From: DATDWC01 sp035289805
GTDB lineage: Bacteria; Patescibacteriota; Gracilibacteria; Peribacterales; Peribacteraceae
Direction: 5' to 3'
Assembly: GCA_035289805.1 (NCBI GenBank)
Contig: DATDWC010000041.1
Span: 1-14,195, forward strand
Length of the DNA stretch: 14,195 bases
Of the stretch, positions 1 through 6,279 are shown one piece after another. Under the pieces are notes generated by a model. It made no database searches and had not been told where the DNA came from. It saw nothing but the letters and a program-made list of their open reading frames with translations. The translations under genes and the position numbers were made by a program. The number at the start of each line of letters is the position of its first letter. Position 1 is the stretch's first letter.

Positions 1-314
1 GGGATCGCGAGTGCTGTAATGAACCATACCGTGAGCCACACGGCCACCGCATTCACAAGGACGAACGCAATCAGCCACGCAAAGAGTTTGATCGGGAATG
101 AGAGTACATGGAGCACTGGCACTATAAGCATATTGAGTACCGTGAATGTGAGCCCTGCGATAGCAATCGCCTGGTATCCGCCCTGCAGCACGAAGAAAGT
201 TTCGAAGTAACTCGTGAGAAAGAGCACGATGGCAAGGTTAATGAAGACGCGGAACGCAAGCTTCATCCCGGAGTTGGCACGTTTTTCGGTTTGGTCCTCG
301 GCCATGGGGGACAT
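1..314 (-). CDS. Phage holin family 4-like (DUF360) membrane protein, 3' part cut off
   Basis: About 104 residues are visible, starting MSPMAEDQTEKR, and the frame is open to the left edge, so the C-terminus lies outside the window. After a short polar N-terminus come hydrophobic helices around residues 17-36 (MKLAFRVFINLAIVLFL), 45-68 and 75-104. The pattern of a basic start, a Gly/Ala-rich second helix with VLNMLIVPVLHVLSFPIKL, then a third helix rich in Val/Trp matches the small membrane proteins annotated as phage holin family 4 (PF04020), which are ordinary chromosomal proteins of unknown role despite the name. Start: ATG at 314 or at 305, three codons downstream; neither has a convincing ribosome binding site. 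It is last of the minus-strand gene series and is separated from the pseudouridine synthase gene by a palindrome. The family call is from remembered pattern, not a search. Confidence 0.75.
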   Translation of the reverse strand, partial: MSPMAEDQTEKRANSGMKLAFRVFINLAIVLFLTSYFETFFVLQGGYQAIAIAGLTFTVLNMLIVPVLHVLSFPIKLFAWLIAFVLVNAVAVWLTVWFITALAI

Positions 315-338
315 TGTGACAAAGAATATGCCCTGTGG

Positions 339-367
339 GTAGGGGCGCCCCATTGGGGCGCCCCTAC
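339..367. repeat. Perfect palindromic REP-like element overlapping a stop codon
   Basis: GTAGGGGCGCCCC (339-351) and its exact reverse complement (355-367) are separated by three bases, giving a 13 bp perfect stem. The right end supplies the TAG stop (366-364) of the pseudouridine synthase gene. In the transcript it would form a very stable hairpin directly at the stop codon; there is no T-run, so it is not a classical terminator, but it could protect the 3' end or attenuate readthrough into the holin-like gene. It shares its GTAGGGGCGC ends with the element at 1528-1587. Confidence 0.85.
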
Positions 368-1086
368 AAAAGATCTACAGCTTTCAGAAGCTGTTCTTTC
401 TCCTTCTGCGAGAGCTCCCTCACCCTCCCATCTTCTAAATTGGGGTCTGTGAGCGTGACGATGCGGATTCTCTTCAGCTCTTTTACAGGATGCCCGATCT
501 TCTTACACATCCTGCGGATCTGCTGATTTTTCCCTTCGGTGAGCGCGATGGTGAACCTCCGTGCTGAAAGCCTAATCACTTTCGCAGGCTTCGTTTTGGA
601 TCCAAGAATCATGAGCCCAGAGGAGAGCTTCTGAAGTGCGCCACCCTCGATCGGTTTTTCCACGCGCACTTCATATTCTTTTTCGTGATAGAACTTGGGG
701 TGCGTGAGGCGATACGCGAGTACGCCGTCATTCGTAAAGAGGAGGAGGCCGGAAGTCGCTTTATCGAGCCGACCCACCGGGAAAATTTTCCCCTGGAGGT
801 GTTTGGGGAGGAGATCCCGAACGGAAGGACTTTGTTCTGATTCGGAACGAGAAACATTCTCTGTAACGACCCCTACCGGCTTCTGCATCACGTAGTAGAG
901 CATCTGCTGCCGTGCCTTCAGCACTGTGCCATCCACTTCGATCACATCCTTCTCTGGATCCGCCTTCTGTCCGATCTTCGCAATTGCACCATTCACTTTC
1001 ACGAGTCCCCTTTCGATGTACTCCTCCGCCTTGCGACGGGAACTGATGCCACGTGCCGACAGTATCTTTTGGAGACGTTCTTGCAT
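364..1086 (-). CDS. RsuA/RluB-family rRNA pseudouridine synthase
   Basis: A 240-residue protein that converts a uridine in rRNA to pseudouridine. An S4 RNA-binding domain fills residues 1-60 (MQERLQKILSARGISSRRKA, then ERGLVKVNG). The catalytic domain follows, with the family motif GRLDKATSGLLLFTNDG at 105-121; D108 is the expected catalytic aspartate. HEKEYEV near 134-140 carries the conserved Lys and Tyr, and the C-terminal TEGKNQQIRRMC motif near 184-195 is typical of RsuA/RluB/RluE/RluF. The length is close to the usual 230-260. AGGA (1097-1094) lies seven bases before the ATG, a good ribosome binding site. It starts 36 bases after the upstream membrane protein gene, so co-transcription is likely. 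I cannot decide between RluB and RsuA specificity; RluB-like (23S) is the usual single-copy member. Its stop codon lies inside a palindromic repeat. Confidence 0.93.
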   Translation of the reverse strand: MQERLQKILSARGISSRRKAEEYIERGLVKVNGAIAKIGQKADPEKDVIEVDGTVLKARQQMLYYVMQKPVGVVTENVSRSESEQSPSVRDLLPKHLQGKIFPVGRLDKATSGLLLFTNDGVLAYRLTHPKFYHEKEYEVRVEKPIEGGALQKLSSGLMILGSKTKPAKVIRLSARRFTIALTEGKNQQIRRMCKKIGHPVKELKRIRIVTLTDPNLEDGRVRELSQKEKEQLLKAVDLL

Positions 1087-1122
1087 TGTGTGATCCTAAA
1101 GAAGCTCTTCCGTGAATCGCAA

Positions 1123-1518
1123 TCATGATCGACTGAGTGCCATTTCGATGAGCAGAAATACAACATAGAGAAGCACCGCAATCCACCAATTGAGGATGTG
1201 GAGGAGCCACAGGAAGAGGATGAGTGAGCTTGCGAGTGCAAAGAACACACCCTGACGGAGCGATGACCCAATAATTTTCTTGGTCTTGAGAGGCGGATGG
1301 GATGCCTTGCCGCCACTCCAGGGCTGGAGAATCATCAGGCTCTTGAGGAATGAGAGGAGGAGCGCAACAAGAGAGGCAACCACGATGAAAATACTGAGGA
1401 AAAAGAATGGGAGAGCGAATGTTGGTGCCGTGAGCGGACTCACGCGCAAGAGAACGACAATCAGAGAGGAGAGGCTGAGGAAGAACGCGAGAGCAATACC
1501 GGCAAGAGCTGAGGTCAT
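1123..1518 (-). CDS. Small four-helix membrane protein, unknown function
   Basis: 131 residues starting MTSALAGIALAFF. Four hydrophobic helices lie at about 4-24, 33-58, 89-107 and 110-128, with a basic, polar loop at 67-88 (GGKASHPPLKTKK, then SSLRQG). The 'SLRQGxxxAL...LxxLNWWxALLxxxxxLxE' ending recurs in hypothetical membrane proteins of Candidate Phyla Radiation genomes that I remember, but I know of no function. A longer frame opens at 1572; I reject it because its first 18 residues would be translated from the palindromic element at 1528-1552. No clear ribosome binding site precedes the ATG at 1518. It sits between the uracil-DNA glycosylase gene (65 bases upstream, filled by the repeat) and the pseudouridine synthase gene (36 bases downstream), and is probably part of the same transcript. 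Confidence 0.75.
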   Translation of the reverse strand: MTSALAGIALAFFLSLSSLIVVLLRVSPLTAPTFALPFFFLSIFIVVASLVALLLSFLKSLMILQPWSGGKASHPPLKTKKIIGSSLRQGVFFALASSLILFLWLLHILNWWIAVLLYVVFLLIEMALSRS

Positions 1519-1527
1519 AGAAGGATT

Positions 1528-1587
1528 GTAGGGGCGCCGCGCTGCGGCGCCCAGAGCAACCAATGATAACACCGGGCGCGCCCCTAC
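1528..1587. repeat. Compound REP-like palindromic element overlapping a stop codon
   Basis: The outer ends GTAGGGGCGC (1528-1537) and GCGCCCCTAC (1578-1587) are exact reverse complements. Inside lies a second hairpin, GGGCGCCGC (1532-1540) paired with GCGGCGCCC (1544-1552) over a 3-base loop. Outer ends match the 339-367 element. The right end gives the TAG stop (1586-1584) of the uracil-DNA glycosylase gene. It fills almost the whole gap between that gene and the four-helix membrane protein gene. Confidence 0.85.
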
Positions 1588-2189
1588 GAACGATCGAGAA
1601 ACTCTTTCAATTTTCGAAAATCCTCAAAGAGCTCTTCCCGCAAAGCCCCGTTATGCAGAGCAGCAGCCGGGTGGTAGATCGGGAAAATGGTGAAGTCTGA
1701 AGCCTGCCCTGCCTGCCCTTCCGAAGCGGAGCGAAGGAGGGAGCTTGTCGAATGGGTCACCTTCTGCGGCTCCCCATGAACTCTCGAAATACTGAGTTTG
1801 GGGAAGAACTCATTGAGCGAGTGCTTACCCAGAGTGCAAATCACTTTCGGTTTGATGAGCGCGAGCTCTAATTTGACCCACGGGAGGCACGCTGCTTTCT
1901 CTGCAGGTTCCGGATCACGATTATTTGGCGGACGGTATTTCACAATATTCGTGATGTACACATCAGAACGCTTAAAGCCAATCGAAGCGAGGAGCTCATC
2001 CAAAAATTTTCCTGCAGGACCAACGAACGGGCGCCCGAGCTCATCTTCTTTCTGGCCGGGAGCTTCTCCTATGAAGACGACTTCGGCATGCGGATTCCCC
2101 TCCCCAAGCACCGGGTTCGCATTCTTTGCAAGATCACAGCCCTTCCATTCTTTGAGCTTCTCCCTGAGGTGATCGAGGGTGAGTGTCAT
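1584..2189 (-). CDS. Family 4 uracil-DNA glycosylase with a repeat-derived insertion and reduced iron-sulfur ligands
   Basis: 201 residues. It should remove uracil from DNA, the first step of base-excision repair after cytosine deamination. Motif A is GEAPGQKEDELGRPFVGPAG (41-60), followed by DVYITNIVKYRPPNNRDP (76-93), KPKVICTLG (113-121) and the late motif YHPAAAL (172-178). Classical family 4 enzymes hold a 4Fe-4S cluster with four cysteines. Here only C18 and C101 remain; the C-x2-C partner position is W15 and the KCRPP position is Y85. Residues about 146-164 (STSSLLRSASEGQAGQAS) look inserted and are encoded by a simple repeat. The ATG overlaps the ftsH stop as ATGA, with GGGGAAG upstream on the same strand, so translation is probably coupled to ftsH. 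The TAG stop comes from a palindromic repeat. Whether the enzyme is active is inference. Confidence 0.9.
   Translation of the reverse strand: MTLTLDHLREKLKEWKGCDLAKNANPVLGEGNPHAEVVFIGEAPGQKEDELGRPFVGPAGKFLDELLASIGFKRSDVYITNIVKYRPPNNRDPEPAEKAACLPWVKLELALIKPKVICTLGKHSLNEFFPKLSISRVHGEPQKVTHSTSSLLRSASEGQAGQASDFTIFPIYHPAAALHNGALREELFEDFRKLKEFLDRS
1699..1755. repeat. Simple-repeat insertion inside the uracil-DNA glycosylase gene
   Basis: Read on the minus strand, this stretch runs TTCGACAAGCTCCC, then CTTCGCTCCGCTTCGG, then two copies of GGGCAGGCA. This is the style of dispersed 'TTCGACAAGCTC / CTTCGCTCCGCTTCGG' sequences often met between genes in environmental bacterial genomes (from memory). 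A short CCTTC...GAAGG inverted repeat lies inside. It keeps the reading frame and adds roughly 19 residues, poor in conserved positions, just before the conserved FPIYHPAA motif. Confidence 0.6.
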
Positions 2190-4030
2190 GCTTTCTTCCC
2201 CGTGAAAATCTCCTCGAACTCTTCGATACTCATCGTCTCGGTCTTGAGGAGTACCTCCGCAAGCTCATCGATCTTCTTCCGACTCTTCAGCAGGAGGCCT
2301 TTCGCGCGCACAAGTTCTGCAGTGAGCGTCGCCTTCACGAAGGCATCAATCGCGCGGGCGGTCTCCTCCGAGTAATTACGCAGCGTATCCTGATCCCCAA
2401 GGAAGACCGAGCCGTGCTTCTCGCCGTAGGCAACAGGGCCAAGCGCATCATTGCCCATACCGTACTTTGTGGCCATATGGCGCACGATCTGCGATGCCCT
2501 CTCTAGATCATTGCTCGCACCTGTGGTGATCTCGCCAAAGACAATCTCTTCTGCAGCACGCCCACCGAGGAGCCCGCAGACCTCATCCAGGAACTTCTGC
2601 TTACTTGTGGTGTACGTATCCTCCTGCGGCAGGAACCACGTGACACCGAGCGTTGCTCCGCGCGAGACGATGCTGATTTTGTGGAGTTCGTCCGAGAGCT
2701 CGCAGAGGTAACCGACGATCGCGTGGCCAAGTTCGTGGTAGGCTGTGATCTTCTTCTCTTTCTCCGTGAGCTTGCGACTCCTCTTCTCGGGACCGAGAGT
2801 CACCTTTTCCACCGCATCCACCAGATCCTGCTGATGGACACTCTTCTGCCCGCGGCGGGCTGCAAAAATTGCAGCTTCGTTCATCACGTTTTCCAAATCT
2901 GCACCGGTAAATCCCACGGTCTGCTTCGCGATGTCTTCGAGTGTCGTTTTGGACATCTTCTTATTACGCGCATGGACCTCCAGAATTTTCTTCCGTGCTT
3001 CCAAATCCGGCTTATCGATGAACACTCGCCGATCGAATCGGCCAGGACGCAAGAGTGCCGCATCCAGAACATCGGGACGGTTCGTCGCAGCGATCACAAT
3101 GACATTCGTCTTTGGATCGAACCCATCCATCTCGGTGAGGATCTGGTTCAAGGTTTGCTCACGCTCATCGTGCCCACCACCAAATCCCGCTCCGCCACGC
3201 TGGCGACCGACGGCATCGATCTCATCGATGAAGATGATGCAGGGGGCATTCCGCTTTGCACGATTGAAGAGATCGCGCACACGGCTTGCACCCACACCCA
3301 CGAACATCTCCACAAACTCTGATCCAGAGATCGAGAAGAAGGGAACCTTTGCCTCTCCTGCAACCGCACGAGCGAGGAGGGTCTTCCCAGTACCCGGTGC
3401 ACCCACAAGCAGCACCCCCCGAGGAATCTTGGCTCCGAGCCCAATGTATTTCTTTGGGTGCTTGAGGAAATCCACAACCTCCACGAGCTCCTCTTTTGCT
3501 TCGTCACATCCTGCCACATCCTCAAAAGTGGTGTTCACTGTGGTTGCATCTGCAATACGCGCACGCGATTTCCCAAATCCGAGAGCCGTGTTCTGCGATC
3601 TTGCAATATTCCGGAAAAGCCAGAAGAGTCCACCCACGACGAGCAGGAAGAAGAGGAGATCAGGGAGGAGCGCGAGGAGCATGTTCTCGGCATCGGTATT
3701 CTTCACGACGACAATTGTTGGATTCTTTGGATCATTCCACCCAAGATCAGAAATGGACTCCAATCCCTTAAAGGAAGTGAGGAGAGTTCCATCCTCCTTC
3801 GTGATGAAGATCCGCTTATCCTTTACCAAAATTTCCTCGTACTCCCCTGCCGCATACCCCCGCGTCACTTCGCTCACGGGGACTTCTTTCGCTTCGACGA
3901 ACTTGCGCTCCTCTGTGGTGAGGGGCTGCATGATGTAGTAGAGCGAGGAGAAAAGCAGTGCAAGTAAAAGGAGTGTCGTGAGGAGAGTATTCTGCCTGCG
4001 AGGGGAAGGGCGACGGAGGACGGAGGTCAT
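2186..4030 (-). CDS. ftsH: ATP-dependent zinc metalloprotease FtsH
   Basis: 614 residues, the normal length. FtsH is a hexameric membrane-bound AAA+ protease that extracts and degrades misfolded membrane proteins and short-lived regulators. Visible parts: first membrane helix 16-34; extracytoplasmic domain about 35-115; second helix 119-139; Walker A GAPGTGKT (210-217); pore loop MFVGVGA (242-248); Walker B IIFIDE (265-270); second region of homology with ATNRPD and RPGRFDR (315-334); zinc site HELGH (432-436), with D508 in ASNDLERAS as the likely third ligand. All catalytic residues are present. A TGCTATAAT box lies eight bases before the ATG, so the mRNA may be leaderless. The stop overlaps the glycosylase start (ATGA). 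It appears to head the operon that continues leftwards to the holin-like gene. Confidence 0.98.
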   Translation of the reverse strand: MTSVLRRPSPRRQNTLLTTLLLLALLFSSLYYIMQPLTTEERKFVEAKEVPVSEVTRGYAAGEYEEILVKDKRIFITKEDGTLLTSFKGLESISDLGWNDPKNPTIVVVKNTDAENMLLALLPDLLFFLLVVGGLFWLFRNIARSQNTALGFGKSRARIADATTVNTTFEDVAGCDEAKEELVEVVDFLKHPKKYIGLGAKIPRGVLLVGAPGTGKTLLARAVAGEAKVPFFSISGSEFVEMFVGVGASRVRDLFNRAKRNAPCIIFIDEIDAVGRQRGGAGFGGGHDEREQTLNQILTEMDGFDPKTNVIVIAATNRPDVLDAALLRPGRFDRRVFIDKPDLEARKKILEVHARNKKMSKTTLEDIAKQTVGFTGADLENVMNEAAIFAARRGQKSVHQQDLVDAVEKVTLGPEKRSRKLTEKEKKITAYHELGHAIVGYLCELSDELHKISIVSRGATLGVTWFLPQEDTYTTSKQKFLDEVCGLLGGRAAEEIVFGEITTGASNDLERASQIVRHMATKYGMGNDALGPVAYGEKHGSVFLGDQDTLRNYSEETARAIDAFVKATLTAELVRAKGLLLKSRKKIDELAEVLLKTETMSIEEFEEIFTGKKA

Positions 4031-4038
4031 GGAAGTGA

Positions 4039-4047
4039 ATTATAGCA
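4039..4047 (-). promoter_or_regulatory. Extended -10 promoter of ftsH (leaderless?)
   Basis: The minus strand reads TGCTATAAT, a perfect extended -10 (TGn plus consensus TATAAT). Eight bases separate it from the ATG at 4030, so the expected transcription start falls at or within a base or two of the start codon. No good -35 is seen at 17 bp spacing (AAGTTT), as is common for extended -10 promoters, and there is no room for a ribosome binding site. Confidence 0.75.
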
Positions 4048-4081
4048 GTAACCTGGGAAGAAAACTTAAAGAGAAAACACC

Positions 4082-4177
4082 AAGCACCAAATCACAAGTT
4101 CCAAAAAAGATCCAAGTTCCAAATTCCAAACTTGGAATTTGGTGCTTTTTTGATGCTTGATGCTTGGGATTTGGAAT
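4082..4177. repeat. Nested inverted and simple repeats between the Ada-like gene and ftsH
   Basis: An inner perfect inverted repeat, CCAAATTCCAA (4119-4129) with TTGGAATTTGG (4132-4142), has a 2-base centre. An outer perfect pair, AAGCACCAAAT (4082-4092) with ATTTGGTGCTT (4137-4147), surrounds it. The stretch is made of variants of the words 'AAGTTCCAA', 'AAATTCCAA' and 'GATGCTT' (direct repeat at 4152-4165). T6 lies at 4146-4151 on the plus strand and A6 near 4104-4109 (T6 on the minus strand), so the hairpin could act as a weak terminator for the Ada-like gene. It resembles dispersed 'TTGGAATTTGGAATTTGG' simple repeats of other genomes. Confidence 0.7.
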
Positions 4178-4642
4178 TTAGTGAGCAGCCTTGTACCCCA
4201 AGGCTTCTGCATCCTCCGCACTCTGGAAGTAGAGGCGGTTCTCTGGTGCCAGTGCATTCCCGGCACTCGAATCAACGGGATAATAATTCTTTCCACGGTT
4301 GCTTGCAACGAAGAGCGCTCCATGGGGAATCGGAACATCGATGATGTTGAGAAGGAATGGCTTTGCAGGAATGTGGAATGATCCATCGGCAGAAGTGAGA
4401 ACCACCGTGTCCCCAATAACGAGTCGGGCATCCTTGGAGATCGTGCCAACAATTTCGCCCGCATTGATCTCACGAACATGCACCAAGGGCACAGGCTCAT
4501 GAATATCCTCCGGGAGCACAATCGGAATGGGTGGAGCGGAAACACTCTCGACTGCCAAATTGAACGTCCCAAGCGCATAGCCTGTGGTCAGAAGAAGGAG
4601 AGTCCAGAACGCTCTATGGAGCCTTGGGAAGAGCTCTACCAT
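4178..4642 (-). CDS. Membrane-anchored protein with a degenerate Ada-type metal-binding domain
   Basis: 154 residues. A single hydrophobic helix at about 10-31 (RAFWTLLLLTTGYALGTF) follows a short, slightly basic N-terminus, suggesting an anchor with the rest outside the cytoplasm. The middle (about 50-105) is beta-rich and unrecognised. The C-terminal 45 residues, FVASNRGKNYYPVDS, then ENRLYFQSAEDAEALGY, follow the pattern of the small Ada-type zinc-binding fold (PF02805: 'VAS..G..YY......A..I...N.. F.S..EA...GY'), which is also found on nucleases and membrane proteins. The zinc cysteines of true Ada are absent (the protein has none), so DNA methyl transfer is not expected. An extended -10 box lies nine bases before the ATG. 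It is divergent from the methyltransferase gene and upstream of ftsH. The function is unknown; the domain call is from pattern only. Confidence 0.72.
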   Translation of the reverse strand: MVELFPRLHRAFWTLLLLTTGYALGTFNLAVESVSAPPIPIVLPEDIHEPVPLVHVREINAGEIVGTISKDARLVIGDTVVLTSADGSFHIPAKPFLLNIIDVPIPHGALFVASNRGKNYYPVDSSAGNALAPENRLYFQSAEDAEALGYKAAH

Positions 4643-4651
4643 AAGCGGAAA

Positions 4652-4660
4652 ACTATAGCA
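4652..4660 (-). promoter_or_regulatory. Extended -10 promoter of the Ada-like gene (leaderless?)
   Basis: The minus strand reads TGCTATAGT: TGn plus a -10 with five of six consensus bases. Nine bases separate it from the ATG at 4642. The arrangement is almost identical to the ftsH promoter, again with no space for a ribosome binding site. Confidence 0.65.
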
Positions 4661-4717
4661 GGAGCACTCAAGCCATTTCCAGTGCCCTTAGAATGGCGTA
4701 AACTGCGATCCAACCCG

Positions 4718-5980
4718 ATGCCTTCGTACTGCGTATTCCTCGGCCATCAGCCCCAGATAAGCCTCGCCGAACTCACCGTGATGCTTCCTGATCTTAAAGC
4801 CGAAAAGCAGTGGGATCCGCGGATTGTGACGATCCAAACCTCACAGAAGATAACGGTTGAATGGCTCGCACAGCTTGGGGGAACAGTGCTCATCGCAGAG
4901 CAGGTTTCGCTCGGAGATGGCGATAAGAAGAAAATAAAGCTGGAGGATATGATTCCGAAGGTTCTCCACCGGGAACTCAAAGATGTGAAGCGCAAAGCGA
5001 CCTTCAGCTTCCGCTGCCTTGGTGTGCCACGTGGCGAAATTCGCGGGCTCTACCGCGCCTGCAAGAAGCATCTGAAGGCGAAAGGAATGCCTTCGCGGTA
5101 CATAGGAAACGAGCGGCACCCTGCAAAGCCAGGCACACTCCTCTTGCGGGGGATTCCGGGGCCCGGGAGCGCGGAGCTTGTGATTCTGCAGGAGAAGAAC
5201 GGTAAGAATCTCTGGATTGGAAAGACCTGCGCCGTTCAGGATATCGAGGAGTACACCTCCCGGGATATGGGGAAACCGTTCCGCGATACAGGGACAGGAC
5301 TCCTTCCGCCCAAACTCGCTCAGGTGCTTTTGAACCTTGCAACCTCTGTGCTCTCGAAGGAGAAGAAAGGAACTGCCAAAGATGAGCAGAGAACTCCCTG
5401 GGGAAATATGACCGTGTGGGATCCCTTCTGTGGATCAGGGGTGATCGTGCTCGAAGCACTGCTCCGGCGCGCACACGTGCTTGGTTCCGATCGTTCCGAG
5501 AAGGCAGTGCAGGGCTGCAAGGAAAATGTTCGATGGTTGCGCCTCCGTGAGAAGACTCCAAAAGCAGTCCTCGACTTCGTTTTCAAGCACAATGCACTTA
5601 AACCCCTGGAACTTCCCAAACGTCCAACGCTCATCGTTACAGAAACTTCGCTCGGACCCGCACTGAAAAAGCCACCTACGAAGCAGGAAGTCCGCACTCT
5701 GATAAAGGAGGCAGAAGAGATGGAGAGTGATTTCCTCAAAAATATGGCAACGCTCCTCCCTGATGTGCCGATTGTCTGTACGTTCCCCGTTTACATTGCG
5801 CGCGATGGCTCCAGACATTTCCTCGAAAAAGCACTCACAGTGATGGAGAAAGTTGGCTACCGAAGAGTGTCTCCCGCGAATGCCTTCCTCAAGGTTGGGG
5901 ACCGCCAATCCCTCCTCTACCTCCGGCCGGATCAGCTCATCGGGCGCGAAATATTCTGTCTTTTACCCCCAAAGAGGTAA
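4718..5980 (+). CDS. Trm11/THUMP-type SAM-dependent RNA methyltransferase
   Basis: 420 residues from the chosen ATG, starting MPSYCVFLGHQPQISLAEL, the usual N-terminal start of Trm11-like proteins. The frame is open upstream to an ATG at 4478, but that would run antisense through the Ada-like gene and adds no recognisable sequence. The N-terminal half is a probable ferredoxin-like/THUMP RNA-binding region. RDMGKPFRDTGTGLLPPKLAQ, near 185-205, is the conserved linker. The Rossmann fold carries the SAM motif WDPFCGSGVIVLEALL (about 234-249) and GSDRSEKAVQGCKENV. Relatives methylate the N2 of tRNA guanine (G10). The catalytic (D/N)PPY motif is replaced by TETSLGP (308-314), which may be a lineage form. 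A weak TAAACT box at 4699-4704 could be its -10, giving a very short leader. The substrate is inferred. Confidence 0.85.
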   Translation: MPSYCVFLGHQPQISLAELTVMLPDLKAEKQWDPRIVTIQTSQKITVEWLAQLGGTVLIAEQVSLGDGDKKKIKLEDMIPKVLHRELKDVKRKATFSFRCLGVPRGEIRGLYRACKKHLKAKGMPSRYIGNERHPAKPGTLLLRGIPGPGSAELVILQEKNGKNLWIGKTCAVQDIEEYTSRDMGKPFRDTGTGLLPPKLAQVLLNLATSVLSKEKKGTAKDEQRTPWGNMTVWDPFCGSGVIVLEALLRRAHVLGSDRSEKAVQGCKENVRWLRLREKTPKAVLDFVFKHNALKPLELPKRPTLIVTETSLGPALKKPPTKQEVRTLIKEAEEMESDFLKNMATLLPDVPIVCTFPVYIARDGSRHFLEKALTVMEKVGYRRVSPANAFLKVGDRQSLLYLRPDQLIGREIFCLLPPKR

Positions 5981-5983
5981 AAG
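5960..5983 (+). other. Hairpin across the methyltransferase stop codon
   Basis: CTTTTACC (5960-5967) pairs with GGTAAAAG (5976-5983); the TAA stop (5978-5980) lies in the right arm. No T-run follows on either strand, so it is not a standard intrinsic terminator. Confidence 0.4.
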
Positions 5984-6041
5984 AGGGCATCAGAGTGAAA
6001 GGTTGACAGCGAACTATGAGTAGTCTTCTTCTGAATCTACA

Positions 6042-6067
6042 AATTTTAGCTTCATAAAGCTAAAATT
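6042..6067. terminator. AT-rich hairpin, possible terminator after the methyltransferase gene
   Basis: AATTTTAGCTT (6042-6052) and AAGCTAAAATT (6057-6067) form an 11 bp perfect stem with a 4-base loop. The stem is AT-rich and is not followed by a clean T-run, so termination is only possible. It lies between the methyltransferase gene and the promoter-like -10 of the next gene, which fits a transcript boundary. Confidence 0.4.
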
Positions 6068-6205
6068 CAGTATGATAAATAAAATTGTCATATAGAGGTC
6101 TACTCAAATTCATGATGTAAAGAATATTTAACAAGTGCTCACGCAAATACCCTAGTCCACGGCTTTGGAAAGACGCAGGGGCTCCCATTTCTCTGCAAAA
6201 AATTT

Positions 6206-6211
6206 TATAAT
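6206..6211 (+). promoter_or_regulatory. Candidate -10 box for the giant surface-protein gene
   Basis: This is a perfect TATAAT. No convincing -35 lies 16-18 bp upstream and there is no TGn extension. Transcription would begin near 6218, leaving a leader of about 60 bases before the ATG at 6280, including the 6232-6247 hairpin. Confidence 0.45.
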
Positions 6212-6279
6212 ATACAGATTCCTTCTTCTTTACGCGCGTATGCGCGTGGGGAGGAAGGGAGCTGAAACAAAAAGCCCCA

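Larger units (their letters stand above)
5984..6279 (+). other. Intergenic spacer before the giant surface-protein gene
   Basis: No gene is supported here. It is AT-rich compared with its neighbours up to about 6215, then GC-rich. It holds the hairpin at 6042-6067, a perfect TATAAT at 6206-6211, a small ACGCGC/GCGCGT hairpin (6232-6247) and a purine-rich GGGGAGGAAGGGAG tract (6249-6262) too far from any ATG to be a normal ribosome binding site. A TTGACA at 6003-6008 has no matching -10 at 16-18 bp. Confidence 0.6.

Noticed and set aside
1519..1572. Upstream start of the four-helix membrane protein
   Set aside because: It would translate the palindromic repeat (LGAAARRPYNP); the ATG at 1518 directly precedes the hydrophobic helix.
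4478..4717. N-terminal extension of the methyltransferase
   Set aside because: It is antisense to the Ada-like gene; the protein family begins at MPSYCVFLGHQP.
6003..6008. TTGACA as a -35 box
   Set aside because: No -10-like hexamer lies 16-18 bp downstream (TTCTTC is found there).
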